A stretch of 37,332 bases of DNA from Thamnocephalis sphaerospora (GCA_003614735.1 KZ992511.1:1-37332); one strand, 5' to 3'. Shown: positions 1-11,701, counted from the first letter of the stretch. Numbers and translations are program-made. The notes: generated by a model from the letters alone, not told the origin.

Positions 1-346
1 CCTGCAGCGAAAGCCGTCTAAAGTTACTCTTGAGGTCCTTGATCGTGAAAGTGGCCGGACTCTGGTTCAGTTCGGTGTAGTAGTTGACAGGCAGCTGATG
101 ATAGGACCCGACCACCGAATAGGCCAGGTAGGCCAGCACGACAAACGAGTATATGCGCTTATAGTGAAGCGTGTACTTTGCCTGGCCCTTGACGGGCCGC
201 GCGTTCGAATTGACCGGGTAGCGCATGCTGTAGTAGACTGACTGTAGGAGTCTGGTGGCCAGGTCGGGCAAGAACGCCCACCAGAACAGGTTCAGGTAGC
301 TGTGCGATGCGCCACTGCCGCCCGTTGCTTCTTCTGAATGAGCCAT
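1..346 (-). CDS. J-domain (DnaJ) membrane co-chaperone, N-terminal part
   Basis: The start codon is at 346 on the minus strand, and the frame stays open for 115 codons to the window edge, so only the N-terminus is present. Residues about 20-35 (FWWAFLPDLATRLLQ) and 62-80 (YSFVVLAYLAYSVVGSY) look like membrane segments. From about residue 87 the sequence NYYTELNQSP...TIKDLKS followed by NFRRLSLQ matches helix I and the start of helix II of a J-domain; the HPD tripeptide should lie just beyond the edge. This order, two hydrophobic segments then a J-domain, is that of the fungal organelle-membrane DnaJ proteins, which stimulate Hsp70 ATPase activity at a membrane. The protein shares a 203 bp divergent upstream region with the CEP44-like gene. 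The family is clear; the compartment is inferred. Confidence 0.75.
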   Translation of the reverse strand, partial: MAHSEEATGGSGASHSYLNLFWWAFLPDLATRLLQSVYYSMRYPVNSNARPVKGQAKYTLHYKRIYSFVVLAYLAYSVVGSYHQLPVNYYTELNQSPATFTIKDLKSNFRRLSLQ

Positions 347-549
347 GATGCGTGCGACAACGACCACGGGCCGAGAGGGTGTCTGAGAGTTACGAGTGCA
401 GCGGGTGGAATCGTGTAAAGGGAGAAGGAGCGTTGCAGCGTGTTATTATTGTCGTGCTTGCTGTGTTAAGCTGCTTTAAACACAGATTGGCGCATCACCT
501 GTCCTGCCAGCGCCACTTGTTCCCCTTAACCTACACACCTGGACGCACC
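347..549. promoter_or_regulatory. Divergent intergenic region, J-domain gene / CEP44-like gene
   Basis: About 200 bp separate the two divergent start codons, so this short stretch must hold both promoters and both 5' leaders. I see no clear TATA box; transcription start sites cannot be placed. Confidence 0.4.
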
Positions 550-2749
550 ATGGAGGCGACCGAAGTGACCGCAGAAAGCCTGCGCCGGCTGCAGGCAGAT
601 CTCAAACTACTACGCTATCCATACCAGCTGGACAAGACGGGGTGCGTGGACGCTGGCGCCTGTTTAGCCGCCATTGCGTTACTAACCGTCCGCATTGTCC
701 CTGGCATGCGACAGCGTGTGCCATGGCGACATTGACGCTCTGCGACCCATATTGCAGTACCTGCTGACCGAGTTCTCGCAGCCCATTACGGTGTATCTGG
801 AGACTGAGCAGGACGGCGAGTGGGTTGCAACGTTGGACCGGTTGGCACGCGATGGCGGCGGCGACAACGCTGGCTTCCTGGTGAATGCCGTGTTTCGACT
901 GTTCCGCGAGCAGTTTCACGAGCTGCCCGTTGTCACTGTGGAGGAACTCCTCGGTCGTGGTAATGCCCGTAACAAAATGAGCTTTATGCTACGCACCCTG
1001 CGGTTGTTTCGGCGTTGGCACAACGAGCTACTCCTGGAAAGGAAAAATGGCAAGGGGACATCACGCAAGGATTTGGAGGGCTCCATCAGTCACGGCGCAT
1101 CGCTTGCATCGGAGAGTGCCGACTTTAAGATACTGTCTACAATCCATGAGGACAGCCGAGAGATACACGCAATGTCGCGGCATCAGCCGGTGCGTGGCAG
1201 ACTGGTGTGCAGTTGTGAACATCCGCTAATGTCACAGGTATGCTCCCTGTTTAGGAAGAGCAACGGAATGGTGCTGGTGGACAGCGACATCGCGCACCAT
1301 ATACAAACGGTAAGGAAGCGACAGCTGGGCATAGTAGTGGCAGCGGCGGCAATGACAATGGCACAGCACAGTCTTCCGACTGCAGCACGCATGAGGATAC
1401 CTTGGGTTCAAGGCAGTCATCTGGGCACCGCACTGATAAAAGCGCAGTAGGGGAACGCACTACGAGTCAGCCCCGTAAGGACGGCCTTGGCGATCCGACA
1501 TTGATGCGGTTTCAGCAAAGCGACCGTGCTGGAAAGGAAGTGCGCCAGCAGAAGAGACGAGCACACCGAAACACTATGAAGCAACATGTGCGCACACTAG
1601 TGGACTCGCAAATGGCCATCCGTACGGTAGGTGATGGGATGCCACGTATGCCACAGTGTAGCATGGCTGATACTGATGCTGCCCACAGGAGATCCGCACG
1701 CTAGCCGACCGTCTGGCGCGACTGGAGACTCGACTGGAAAAGGCGACCGATGCCATTGACTGGCTGACTGCCGAGCTGGCTCGACCTGAGAGTGACGATG
1801 AAGAAGAAGAGCTGGGAGCAGGAAGGGAAAACGGGCCCGAGTGCGAGGTGGAGCTCAAATTGCCTTCGCAGCAAGGGTCGTCGGATGAATCTCGGCCGCA
1901 GCTTGGCAAAGACTCGGCCTCGAATGGTCGGCGGTATGTGTATGCCAGTCAGCGAGAGTCTGGGCCAGGATATGAGCACGATCTGCTGCCGGTGCCGCGA
2001 ACTCAACGCAAGACTTTGGCCATATCAGACGTCAGCGGGGACGACCAGTCGGTGCATGGCTACGGCAGTCGTTACCGTCCACGTGCACCGGAAGAGCCTT
2101 TGCGGGAGCATGGTGGCGGCTACAAACCATCTGCACGATCACGGCACCAAGTATCGCACGACGTAGAGAATCCGCTTGACGATTACCTCAATGCCATGGA
2201 CAGCACGCATCATCATACCAGCGGCACATTTGCACATCTCGACCGCAGCGACTATCAGCCAAGTTCATACTATCCGGTAAGCATACCCTGTGGCATACAA
2301 TGTACCGGCAAACACGGCATTTACACAGCATGTCGTACAGGATGATCGGCAGAATGGCAGGCGTGATGGCGCCGCAGATACCACACGCAAGCCTTCGAAT
2401 CACTCGGTAGGATACGGGTGTCCAGGCTACCTTGTTGCACCTATTGCTAACCTGCACGCATGGCGCAGTACACTGGGCATGTCGAATCCTACTATGCAAC
2501 ATCACTCAGCAGTGAAGTGCAGGTAACGTAATGTGCTTGTAGCTCGCCAATAGCCGTGCTAATGCACCTGGCCAGAGAAACGATCGGCATCACTGGTCCA
2601 GCAACCAGGACAACGAAACCACCATTTACGACCCCGAGGTGAGGCGTGAGTGTAATCCAAGTCTGCATGCGCAGTCTGTCATGGATGCTGCTGACGGACG
2701 TATTCGCGTAGAGGCTAGCATACGCGAAACAACGCAGCGGTACATTTAG
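550..2749 (+). CDS. CEP44-domain centriole/centrosome protein
   Basis: CEP44 binds centriolar microtubules and helps turn centrioles into centrosomes in animals. Exons as I read them: 550-641, 715-1189, 1255-1626, 1689-2276, 2341-2406, 2469-2522, 2576-2749, giving 606 residues. Residues about 8-125 form the CEP44 domain: LRRLQADLKLLRYPYQLD, then after the first intron HGDIDALRPILQYLL, FRLFREQFHEL and a final helix. A heptad-like segment at the start of exon 4 (TLADRLARLETRLEKATDAI) is a likely coiled coil. The rest is acidic, Ser/Gln/His-rich and probably disordered. The exon 5 acceptor could also be at 2328. A 36-nt GT...AG stretch at 2638-2673 is open in frame and kept as coding. The N-terminal domain is convincing; the tail exons are less certain. 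Confidence 0.72.
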
Positions 2750-3084
2750 TCACAGTGCTGCGGCAGACGCACCCATGGACCATATTCTTAGCGACATGTC
2801 GGCTCGATTTCGTCGCACCTTTGCAAACGAGCGTCGTTCCTGATGATAGGTGTAGCAATAGTATTTCACTAGTAGTAGCCTCTATCGTGTCTTGGTCGTT
2901 GAATTGCGGTGGCCGGAGGAGTGGACTCGAGCTGTCATCGTTTTCCGCCGTCCATACGTCGTCACCTTTTCTGAGCACACCTACACATTCCACACGCATA
3001 CAGTGTCCTGATTCCACAGCTGCCATCTGTACGCTTACGCATCGACCAGCGACACTGTGCGCTGTCTACGGTGCTACGCCGGCC

Positions 3085-3809
3085 ATGCCGTTCTTTGGCC
3101 GCGGCAAGGGCGCCATGTCGCCCCCCGCTGTGCTCACGCCTACGCTGGCCGCTGCAGCGGTGACCCGCTCATTGTCGAGTTCGAGCGGGTATATGCATAC
3201 GACGCTGCCGCCACCTGCGGCTACTAGCGCCACGACCACGACCGCCCACATTCCTGCGGCGCCTGTGGCCGAGTCGGAGCGCAGTAGCCCGGCCGCGTTG
3301 CCGGACGATGTGCTCAATTACCTGGAAAGCCAAGCGTACCTGATTGCACGTCAGCTGCAGTCGCTTGCGGGGCAGCTCCAGTCGCAGATGCATGGCGTAC
3401 GTTTATCGCCGGTTGGCTAGGCGCTGATGCGCCATGTAAGCTAAACCAGACTAACGTGCGGCACATGTGGATGGGGAAGCGCAGATGACGCAGTTGACGT
3501 TGGCATCAGTGTGCACGCATGCGTTAGCTGTGGAGCGTTTTGACGCGCAAGCCAATGCTACCATCGACAAAGCAACCGAGCTAATTGCCCAATGTGACCA
3601 GCTCAATGCTGATATGGCACCGCTGTATGCATTGTCTGAGCAACTGTGGGTATATGCGTTGCCGCCGAGAACCATGAATAGTGGATGCTAATCATGCCGG
3701 TGCGCACACCTCGCCTCTGCGTCTATTCCTGTCGGTGGCGCTGGCCTTCTACACGTGCAGCCGCGGCATGCATCGGATGCTGGATGTCCTTGAGCAGCAG
3801 CTTCGGTAA
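3085..3809 (+). CDS. BORCS6-like subunit of the BORC lysosome-positioning complex
   Basis: Exons 3085-3396, 3485-3645 and 3761-3809 give 173 residues. The first 75 or so residues are low-complexity Ala/Thr/Pro/Ser. The C-terminal half is a helical domain: LPDDVLNYLESQAYLIARQL, then a long amphipathic helix with ATELIAQCDQLNADMAPLY, ending ALSEQL-RGMHRMLDVLEQQL. This matches the conserved C-terminus of BORCS6 (helices, 'M.P.YAL..QI' and a final 'IKR.LD..E' helix). BORC recruits Arl8 to lysosomes or vacuoles and couples them to kinesin. I placed the third junction at GTGGGT (3646) because it restores the frame and this alignment. An AATAAA lies at 3987. Identification rests on short helical motifs, so it is likely but not certain. 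Confidence 0.65.
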
Positions 3810-3986
3810 TGGTTGCTGCACGGACGTTTCTGTGACACGCGTTCCAATGGACGTTACAAGGTTGGGCGACGGTGACGAAGGCGGCGACCGAGCGGCAGTC
3901 ATATCGGCCGGCTGACGATAGAGTCTGGCCGTTACCGCTTGCGTGCCATGTCGTAGCGCGTTACACGACCGCCATTGGGCATGGAT

Positions 3987-3992
3987 AATAAA
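3987..3992 (+). terminator. Poly(A) signal AATAAA, BORCS6-like gene
   Basis: A canonical AATAAA lies about 180 nt after the BORCS6-like stop codon. It overlaps the start of the next tentative gene. Confidence 0.5.
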
Positions 3993-4003
3993 GGGTCGGC
4001 GCC

Positions 4004-4223
4004 ATGGACGATGTGCGGTCTTCATGGACCTTTGGCACTACCTTTGCGATAACCACGACGACTTGCGATGTTGACGGCCACGTTGACCGTCTAGCACGGT
4101 CTGCGCCTGCTGGTATCACCTCCCCTTCACTCCGCATGTGCCAGCGCACACGCTGGGGTGGTACGCAGGTCTGTTCATGGGCGGTCAGCTTGCGATAGGT
4201 GCACGTCAAAGGGTTGAGCACAT

Positions 4224-4255
<32 letters not shown>

Positions 4256-4667
4256 AGATCGACTATTTTTAAAGCAAAGGCAGATTTAGACAGACTCCAC
4301 TTTGCACAACATGGCACGTCTTGCTGCCTTTTTTTAGGCAGTACAGGCAGCACTTGACTATTGCATGCACCGGTTGGCAGGACCAGCGCTCGCGCCAAAG
4401 CCGGTTCGCCCATGGCATCGCCCATGTCGGTGCCGACCGTGCCACACATGGCCACACACCGATAAGCACTCACACGCACCGGCGGCGTTTTCTGGCCGAG
4501 GCAGCGGCAGCAGGCGTGGCGATGGAGACGTGACAACGACAACGGCGGCGGCGGCGGTGACCGGCTTTGTCCCAATGGCACTTGTGTCCATCGCCGGCTC
4601 GGCACTGGCCAAGACGCCGACGCTAGTCCATGCGGTGGATGCCATTGCGCGCCTAAAGCTGCGCTGA
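4004..4667 (+). CDS. Tentative small hypothetical protein, structure unresolved
   Basis: I do not recognise this gene. One consistent reading has exons 4004-4112, 4169-4198 and about 4371-4667, joined by GTATCA...GCAG and GTGCAC...GCAG introns, the second carrying a (CA)n tract. An alternative first exon starts at 3981 and splices at 4012/4095 into another frame. Both share a small hydrophobic stretch (GLFMGGQLAIG). The last exon ends with a hydrophobic segment (FVPMALVSIAGSALAKT) and stops at 4665-4667, and an AATAAA follows at 4849, which supports a plus-strand transcript ending here. Composition is biased (Ala/Thr/Arg) and the middle looks non-coding, so the model may be wrong in detail or entirely. 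Confidence 0.25.
4225..4253. repeat. (CA)n microsatellite
   Basis: About 14 uninterrupted CA units. If the tentative gene at 4004-4667 is real, the tract lies in its second intron. Confidence 0.95.
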
Positions 4668-4848
4668 TAGGCGCGTGCATGCATTGGCAGCAGCGCCTGC
4701 TTTTACCACTACTGCCGGCGCTGCCGCAACAACAGCTGCGGCCACGGCTGCAGGCCGGCCTTGCGCGCCAGACGCTGGCTTCCGACCGTAAAGCATCAGG
4801 ACTAGCATCCGGTACGTTAGCGACCCGATCCAAATATGGCGTTGCGAA

Positions 4849-4854
4849 AATAAA
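4849..4854 (+). terminator. Poly(A) signal AATAAA
   Basis: A canonical hexamer about 180 nt after the stop at 4667; the spacing resembles that of the BORCS6-like gene. Confidence 0.4.
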
Positions 4855-4889
4855 CCAATTTCAAACACGGCGTGTGACAAACCAGTGAG

Positions 4890-5440
4890 CCATTCACTCA
4901 CACAAGCGTACAGGCGGAGGACGAGCATGTACTTTGAAATGAATGCTACTGCGTGTGATGTAACGCGTTGCGATGGGCATGACCCAGGATGATCCAACAC
5001 CACCCATGGGCCCTCTCTGCCACGCTCGCTGCCGTGTCTGCAGACATTTGCAGCATGGACGGGCAGCATCCCGTTCCAAGATCCGGTCATGCACCGCTTG
5101 GCTTGACGATTAGGGACGGCCACGATAACGGCACGCATACACCCACGCATACACCCACGCATACATGCCGCCGCCGCCGCCGCTGCTGCTGCTGCTGTCG
5201 CCACCACCTGGCCGCTACAGCACTGGATATCCATGTGAGTGTATGCGGCGTCGCCCATGTTGTATGGTACCATTTGTAACGCACTGCCTTGCGCGTCTGT
5301 TTCGCTCTCCGACATGGTGGTCTAGACGGAGCGCTGCCAAGATCAGCGACGACCACCACCGTGGTTGCTGCATATACCCACTAGTGTTGCCTTCGGAGGA
5401 AACCGTGAGCACGCGCAGCTTGCTTCTCTAGCCATGTTGG
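4890..5440. other. Repeat-rich stretch without a resolved gene
   Basis: Open frames exist on both strands. On the minus strand one begins at 5315 with a natural-looking N-terminus (MSESETDAQGSALQMVPYN). On the plus strand a frame runs into a good donor (GTGAGT) at about 5233. No reading gives a recognisable family, and the frames run through the repeats at 5133-5198. It may hold a small spliced gene that I cannot define. Confidence 0.4.
5133..5198. repeat. 12-bp tandem repeat followed by (CCG)n/(CTG)n
   Basis: Almost three copies of acgcatacaccc (5133-5165) run directly into five CCG-type and five CTG-type triplets (5167-5198). It encodes Thr/His or Pro/Leu runs on the plus strand and Ala runs on the minus strand. 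Confidence 0.9.
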
Positions 5441-6505
5441 CTAGCTGGTGCTCTGGTCGACAAAGGTAACACGATGACGCTGTGCCTTTGGGCGCTCGAT
5501 GCCGATTCATAAAAGGCGACCGACGTGCTGCCGCTCTCGACGGGCCCCTTCTCCGCCTCACCCTTTGAGCATTTGCTTCCTTCTTCCTCACGAAGCTGCT
5601 ACCGCGTGTCCATAGTCCTGCTGCACGTCGGCGTGTACATAGCCCGTGTTTCCGCTCGTTCTCTCCTCTCTGAACGCCCGACGCCACGTTCGCACGACCA
5701 GTCGCGACGCTGCTTCCAGCTTACCTACGCTCGAGCATATATCATTCTAGCATAGCATATCTGACGCTTCGCCACCTGGCGTTTCTGCATTTGTAGTCTT
5801 TTGCCCGCTCCGCCGTACGCGTGATCCCGTGCAGCTGACTACGTTTACCCTGTGTATAAGAATTCACTGGCGTTTGTTGCTCGGTACCGCCGTGCGCCGA
5901 CTTGTATATAGCCAGTCGGTAGACGTACACCACGGACACGCCTGCGCCTCGCTGTCGTGTTCGTAGAGAAAGACCCCTTTGTCTGTCTTCTTTGACGCCT
6001 TCTCGTCGCCGCCGTCGCTCTGTCGGACCGCGCGATACGCGTGTACCTGCTCGACACCGCCAGGACACCGTCGTCACGGCCTCGTTCTAGCCCAGCCACT
6101 CCGACCCTATTCGCTTGCGGCCTTCTTGCCCAGGCTCCGCTGGTTGGTGCGGACTCACGTTTAGTTTGAACGGTGCGGCCTGTGCGCACACACTTTCTGC
6201 TGGAACCTGTATCTACCCATCCAGTCCTCAACGACGCGTACGCTGCATATACGAGCGTACGCTTGTCCTGCTTCTTCTCGACAAGCGCCCCGCTCATCAT
6301 CTCGCCGGTTGGCGATTGTATCCACCCGCTACGCTGCATCTTGGCCAACGCTTGCCAGTCTCTTCTCCTCGTCTCGTACTTTTTGCAACATTCACGTTCC
6401 GCCGCGTAACACGCCGTAGGAACGTTTCAGCCTTTTTACAGGCAGATTGCATCATCATCATCATCACCGTCGTCTCCACACCGCGCTTGGCCGCATTGGA
6501 TCGCC
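5441..6505 (+). promoter_or_regulatory. Long pyrimidine-rich upstream region of the Ran1-type kinase gene
   Basis: About 1 kb without a convincing gene precedes the kinase start. The coding-sense strand is rich in C and T runs, as in many fungal promoters and 5' leaders. A TATA-like tatata (about 5736) and tatatag (about 5905) are visible, and five ATC/ATCA triplets (about 6451-6467) lie just upstream of the ATG. Open frames here are short and of biased composition. Confidence 0.45.
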
Positions 6506-8722
6506 ATGCACGCTATGCTTGCTTCTGCTGCGCCGGACGTGCTGTACTCGGGACACCACGCGTACCGCGTGCTCAGCATTCTGGCCGAGTCTACCAACTC
6601 GGTCGTGTATCTGGCCGCGGTGGCGCCTCTGGACGCCCGCGGATGTGCACGGCCCAAGGCCGACGAGCAGCTAGTGGTGCTCAAGAAACTGCCGCGCGCG
6701 CTTAGCGCCTGCTACGAGCTGGAGTTGCACCGCCGCGTGCACGCACATCCCAACATTCTTCCGCTGCTGGACTGCATTGTGGCCGAGGATGCCATCTATC
6801 TGGTGCTCGAGTATTGCCCGGCTGGCGATCTGTTTGATGCCATCCTGGAGGTACACTCGAACCCGGCGTTGACGCAGCGCCAGCGCGAACGCTGGGCCAT
6901 GCGCACCTTTCGCGAACTAGTGCACGCCATCCACTGGTGCCATCAGCAGGGTGTCTGGCATCGCGACATTAAGCCGGAGAACATTCTGCTTTCGGCCGAC
7001 GGTCACGTTCAGCTCACAGACTTTGGCCTGGCCACAGAATCGTCGTCGTGCGACGAGCGCGGCAAAGGCAGTCTGTTTTACATGGCGCCCGAATTGCTTG
7101 CCTCGCCTGCGGAACCGTTTGGTACCGGGTTGGTCGACTCTACCCGCGCAGATGTGTGGTCGCTCGGCGTGCTGCTACTCAACATGCTTGGCGGCCGGAA
7201 TCCGTGGCCATGCGCTGCCTACCATGACGACGCCTTTCAGATCTACTTTGCCTATCCCGAGGAGCTCCGCACCGCCTTTGGTCTGACCGAAGAGGCGTGG
7301 TTCGTGGTGGAGCGCATGCTCTCCGTGGACCCGCACTTTAGGCCGTCGGTCGAGGAGGTGCTCACGTGGACGGAACTGGTGGAATGCTGGATCGCGCCCA
7401 ACGACTGTGCATCCGCAACGACGTTTGTGGCGCCGCCGCCGGCCGCGTGCAAAGACGCGTTCGAGAGCATGTACGCGGATTTGGACGACGAGGTGAACCA
7501 AATGGCGCTCGAGCTCTCTGCGGAAATTGAAGCGGAGTTTGAAGCCGCTGCTGCCGCGGCCGCCGCAGCCGCCACCGCCACGCCAACGGAACCAGCGTCT
7601 GAGGTCCAGGCGGCTCCAATTGCAGAGACGCCGGTATGTACAGCTGCTGCCCCGGTGGTGCCACCTATGACGGTGCCAGAAAAGGCACTCGTGTCGCCCA
7701 TTGCTCCTGATAGCGTATTGGACGCGACACCAGGGCCTCAGCCAAACAAAGCGCGGTCGCAGCCAAGCCAGTGCGAAATGTACGCGCCCCTCTACATGCA
7801 GGTGGCCGCCAACGACGTGCTACCCAACGCACCTCCATCTCCACCTTTGCGTCCGCCGTCACTGTCGCCCTCTGTTGACAGCGCCGTGTCGTGGGACGAG
7901 CTGGACGCCTACGCAGCCGACAGCGCGTCGCCTTCACTGTGCACGTCGTCGCCTCGGATCCGTCCGTCGTCGCCCGATTACCGCCTGCCCATGCGACCGG
8001 CGCCCGCGATATGCGCCGACTATGTTACGGCGCCACCATTAGTGCCATCTGTGCAAACACAAGAATATTCACATGAACAGCAAGGTTTGCAAGCGCACTG
8101 CCCAGTCGACGCAAAAGGCGCGATAGCGCAGGCGCCTTCGCCGGACGCTGCCAAGCACTGCCAACCATCGCAGCTGCACAGCACCGAAGGCGAGAGAGCG
8201 CAAAGGCAGTCGCTGCAACAGGAGTGGCCAGACACAGCATTGCCGATACCACAGGGCAAAGACACGCTGGAAGACGGCAAGACGCGTCGCCAGGATGAGC
8301 GGTGTTCATCGACGGTGCAGATGCCGCGTCCTGTGCACCCGCCCGCCATTGCTGTTCTTGCCCCACCGCGTGTTGCAGCCGCTGCATGGACACCTGCACA
8401 TGACGATCGGCCAGTATCCCAAACGGTGAAAGCTAGCTGTGTCATTGCTCAGCCCAAGCCGGTCCGTCTGGCTGGTGTCTTGTCTCACGGCCGCGACAGT
8501 CCGCTTACCAAGGTGGCCATGGACGCGGTGGCGAACGCATGGAATGTGCCGTTGTCACTGCACCTGCCGCCTGAGCATCATCATCAGGACGACAGTATCG
8601 CGGACATGTTGGCCATGGCTGCTGCAACTACTACTACAACAGGAGCAACGACAGCAGTGGCAGGAGCGGTCGATCTATGGCCGCCCTACCGGCCCGTCGG
8701 CACACCCGCCATGTGTGCGTAA
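6506..8722 (+). CDS. Ser/Thr protein kinase, Ran1/Pat1-Sks1-Vhs1-like, with long disordered tail
   Basis: One uninterrupted frame of 738 residues. The kinase domain spans about residues 15-290: ATP-anchoring lysine K60 (VVLKK), catalytic loop HRDIKPEN with D154, DFGLA with D172, GSLFYMAPE activation segment, DVWSLGVLLLNMLGGRNPW, and RPSVEEVL near the end. The combination of HRDIKPENILL, FGLAT, FYMAPE and the GRNPW motif is typical of the fungal Ran1/Sks1/Vhs1 group, which controls nutrient signalling and, in fission yeast, the mitosis-meiosis switch. The remaining 450 residues are low-complexity (Ala run at about 348-360, Pro/Ser-rich, Gln-rich) with many S/T-P sites. The glycine-rich loop is degenerate (ILAESTNSVVY). 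Only the substrate and pathway are inferred. Confidence 0.9.
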   Translation: MHAMLASAAPDVLYSGHHAYRVLSILAESTNSVVYLAAVAPLDARGCARPKADEQLVVLKKLPRALSACYELELHRRVHAHPNILPLLDCIVAEDAIYLVLEYCPAGDLFDAILEVHSNPALTQRQRERWAMRTFRELVHAIHWCHQQGVWHRDIKPENILLSADGHVQLTDFGLATESSSCDERGKGSLFYMAPELLASPAEPFGTGLVDSTRADVWSLGVLLLNMLGGRNPWPCAAYHDDAFQIYFAYPEELRTAFGLTEEAWFVVERMLSVDPHFRPSVEEVLTWTELVECWIAPNDCASATTFVAPPPAACKDAFESMYADLDDEVNQMALELSAEIEAEFEAAAAAAAAAATATPTEPASEVQAAPIAETPVCTAAAPVVPPMTVPEKALVSPIAPDSVLDATPGPQPNKARSQPSQCEMYAPLYMQVAANDVLPNAPPSPPLRPPSLSPSVDSAVSWDELDAYAADSASPSLCTSSPRIRPSSPDYRLPMRPAPAICADYVTAPPLVPSVQTQEYSHEQQGLQAHCPVDAKGAIAQAPSPDAAKHCQPSQLHSTEGERAQRQSLQQEWPDTALPIPQGKDTLEDGKTRRQDERCSSTVQMPRPVHPPAIAVLAPPRVAAAAWTPAHDDRPVSQTVKASCVIAQPKPVRLAGVLSHGRDSPLTKVAMDAVANAWNVPLSLHLPPEHHHQDDSIADMLAMAAATTTTTGATTAVAGAVDLWPPYRPVGTPAMCA

Positions 8723-9260
8723 CCCGTTGTGGGACGCGCGCATGCATGTGTTGCTGTCTGGGCACGCACATTTGCAAGGGCGGACGCCGGCGCTGCTGGC
8801 CGTGGGTGTCTGACGGACCCTGCTGCATGATGCTCGCCGCCACCGCCACCGCCTCCGTCGTCCACCCACTGTTTTCGTCGGGCGACGTTTGCGGCCCCAC
8901 GTGCGTCTCGTCGTACGTGGCGACCGCCTTTTATTTGCCTTTGTGTGCGACTGCTGTCTAGTATCCTGTTGCTGTTGTTGTAGTCTTGCAGGCCGCCGAT
9001 CCTAGTCGATGCTCTTTGTACGATCGCGGTCACGATGTTGTCCGTCTAGCTTGCGCTGGATGTTACTTCTCCTTTCACCCTCACTCTCCTGTCGCCTGCC
9101 TTTCTCGCCCTTTACTGCGTGCTCTTGCATGCGTCGACCGGGCAATAGTGCTTTTGCGTACGCGCTCCACCGCTCTCCTTGCCTCAATTATTATCCGCTG
9201 TTCTCACATCAGTTTGTCACCTCTCACGACCACCTTTCACCTTTCCTGTACGCGCGTACG

Positions 9261-9283
9261 CACACACACACACACACACACAC
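9261..9283. repeat. (CA)n microsatellite
   Basis: About 11 CA units in intergenic sequence, followed 50 bp later by a CT/CCT-rich tract. Confidence 0.95.
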
Positions 9284-9940
9284 CTGCCTCGACGCTGTTC
9301 AAGCCGCCTGCACCGCCATACATTGCCTCTCGCTCTCCCTCCCTCCCTCTCTCTCTCACTTTTTCTCTCTCCATCTTCTGGCTCGATGGCCACATTGCAT
9401 CGGATTCATCTACGCAAGTAGGACAGTCCAGCCTGCAGCGTCGATGGCCGTGTGTGTGTGTGTCTCACATGCGACGCCGTACAACGCAGCGCAAGATGGC
9501 ACGCATTTGCAAGGCGGCGAGGCAAGTACACGATAGACATTGAGCCGCTTGTCATGGCAGTCTCTCTTTATCGACTTGCGCTCGGTTGTCCTTGCCGCAC
9601 AGCCCTTGCCGCCACTCTTCTACCTCTCCGCCGTCGTCGTCACCCTACACGTACACGCACCACACCTTCGCTCTTCGCTGCGAATCTTTGTTTGTTCTCT
9701 GTAAAATTGGCACGCCCGCTCTGCTTGCTCTCCGGCGCGCTCTGCACCTCCGCCGGCGCAGCTCCCCTGCAACACCGCTATTCATACCAAAAGGTGACCA
9801 CTGGGACCGCCGCACTGGAGCGTACACTGTCGCAGCCGTTTGCCGCACGCTGACTGCGTCTCGCTCGCTAGCCAGGCGCTAGGAGGACGTGGACAGCGTG
9901 CGCGAGAGCCTCCGTCGCATCTTGAATGTGCACGTGCAGT

Positions 9941-9946
9941 AATAAA
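9941..9946 (+). terminator. Possible poly(A) signal AATAAA
   Basis: The first canonical plus-strand hexamer after the kinase stop, 1.2 kb downstream. Whether it serves the kinase transcript or another RNA is unknown. Confidence 0.3.
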
Positions 9947-10236
9947 CAGCAGCCGTTGCTTTGCCAGATCACAAACGTGCTCAATGAGTTCACGTTGCTT
10001 GTCCTCCCACTTGGTGTTGCCCTAGGCTGGGCAGAGAGGTGCCGTTACTTCCGACGCCACAGACCCCAATCTCCGCACGCGCCTTTACTCATTTACCACT
10101 CGTCTAGCTTACCATACTACGTTGCGACTGCACGCGCCGCTGCTTCCACGGTACAGGCCATACTGCGCTTGTTGCTGCCATTCGTGTTCCGCTCACGTTG
10201 GCGTCGTCATGTAGCTTTCCTACTGCTAGCAACACG

Positions 10237-11599
<1,363 letters not shown>

Positions 11600-11695
11600 A
11601 TGCTTGACCCCTCGCATTGTCATCTGCCTGCCGGTGCTTCTTCTACATGCGCACGCGACATAGAGTAGCAGAAGGAGCGCAGTTGAAAGAACGAG

Positions 11696-11701
11696 AATAA
11701 A
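11696..11701 (+). terminator. Poly(A) signal AATAAA, UMP/CMP-kinase-type gene
   Basis: Canonical hexamer 97 nt after the stop codon and 150 bp before the convergent sirtuin stop. Confidence 0.65.

Larger units (their letters stand above)
8723..10236. other. Gene-poor 1.5 kb between kinase and UMP/CMP-kinase-type gene
   Basis: I see no supportable coding region. The stretch holds a (CA)n tract (9261-9283), a CT-rich tract (9330-9378), a short GT run near 9453 and an AATAAA at 9941. The kinase transcript may carry a long 3' UTR, or an undetected RNA may lie here. The last 300 bp serve as promoter for the next gene. Confidence 0.5.

Noticed and set aside
1310-1324. GTAAGG...CAG as an intron in the CEP44-like gene
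   Set aside because: At 15 nt it is too short to splice, and the frame continues through it after the 1190-1254 intron.
2638-2673. 36-nt GT...AG candidate intron near the CEP44-like C-terminus
   Set aside because: It is shorter than every other intron in the window, and the frame is open straight through it, so I kept it as coding.
4225-4253. CA microsatellites as telomeric or centromeric repeats
   Set aside because: They are short dinucleotide runs inside or between ordinary genes, with no higher-order array.
3961-4833. 290-codon minus-strand ORF
   Set aside because: It runs through a CA repeat (encoding a Val-Cys run), has Cys/Arg-biased composition and matches no family; two plus-strand AATAAA signals favour the other strand.
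5133-5165. 12-bp tandem repeat as a minisatellite-based regulatory array
   Set aside because: With fewer than three copies it is too short to claim function; it is listed as a repeat only.
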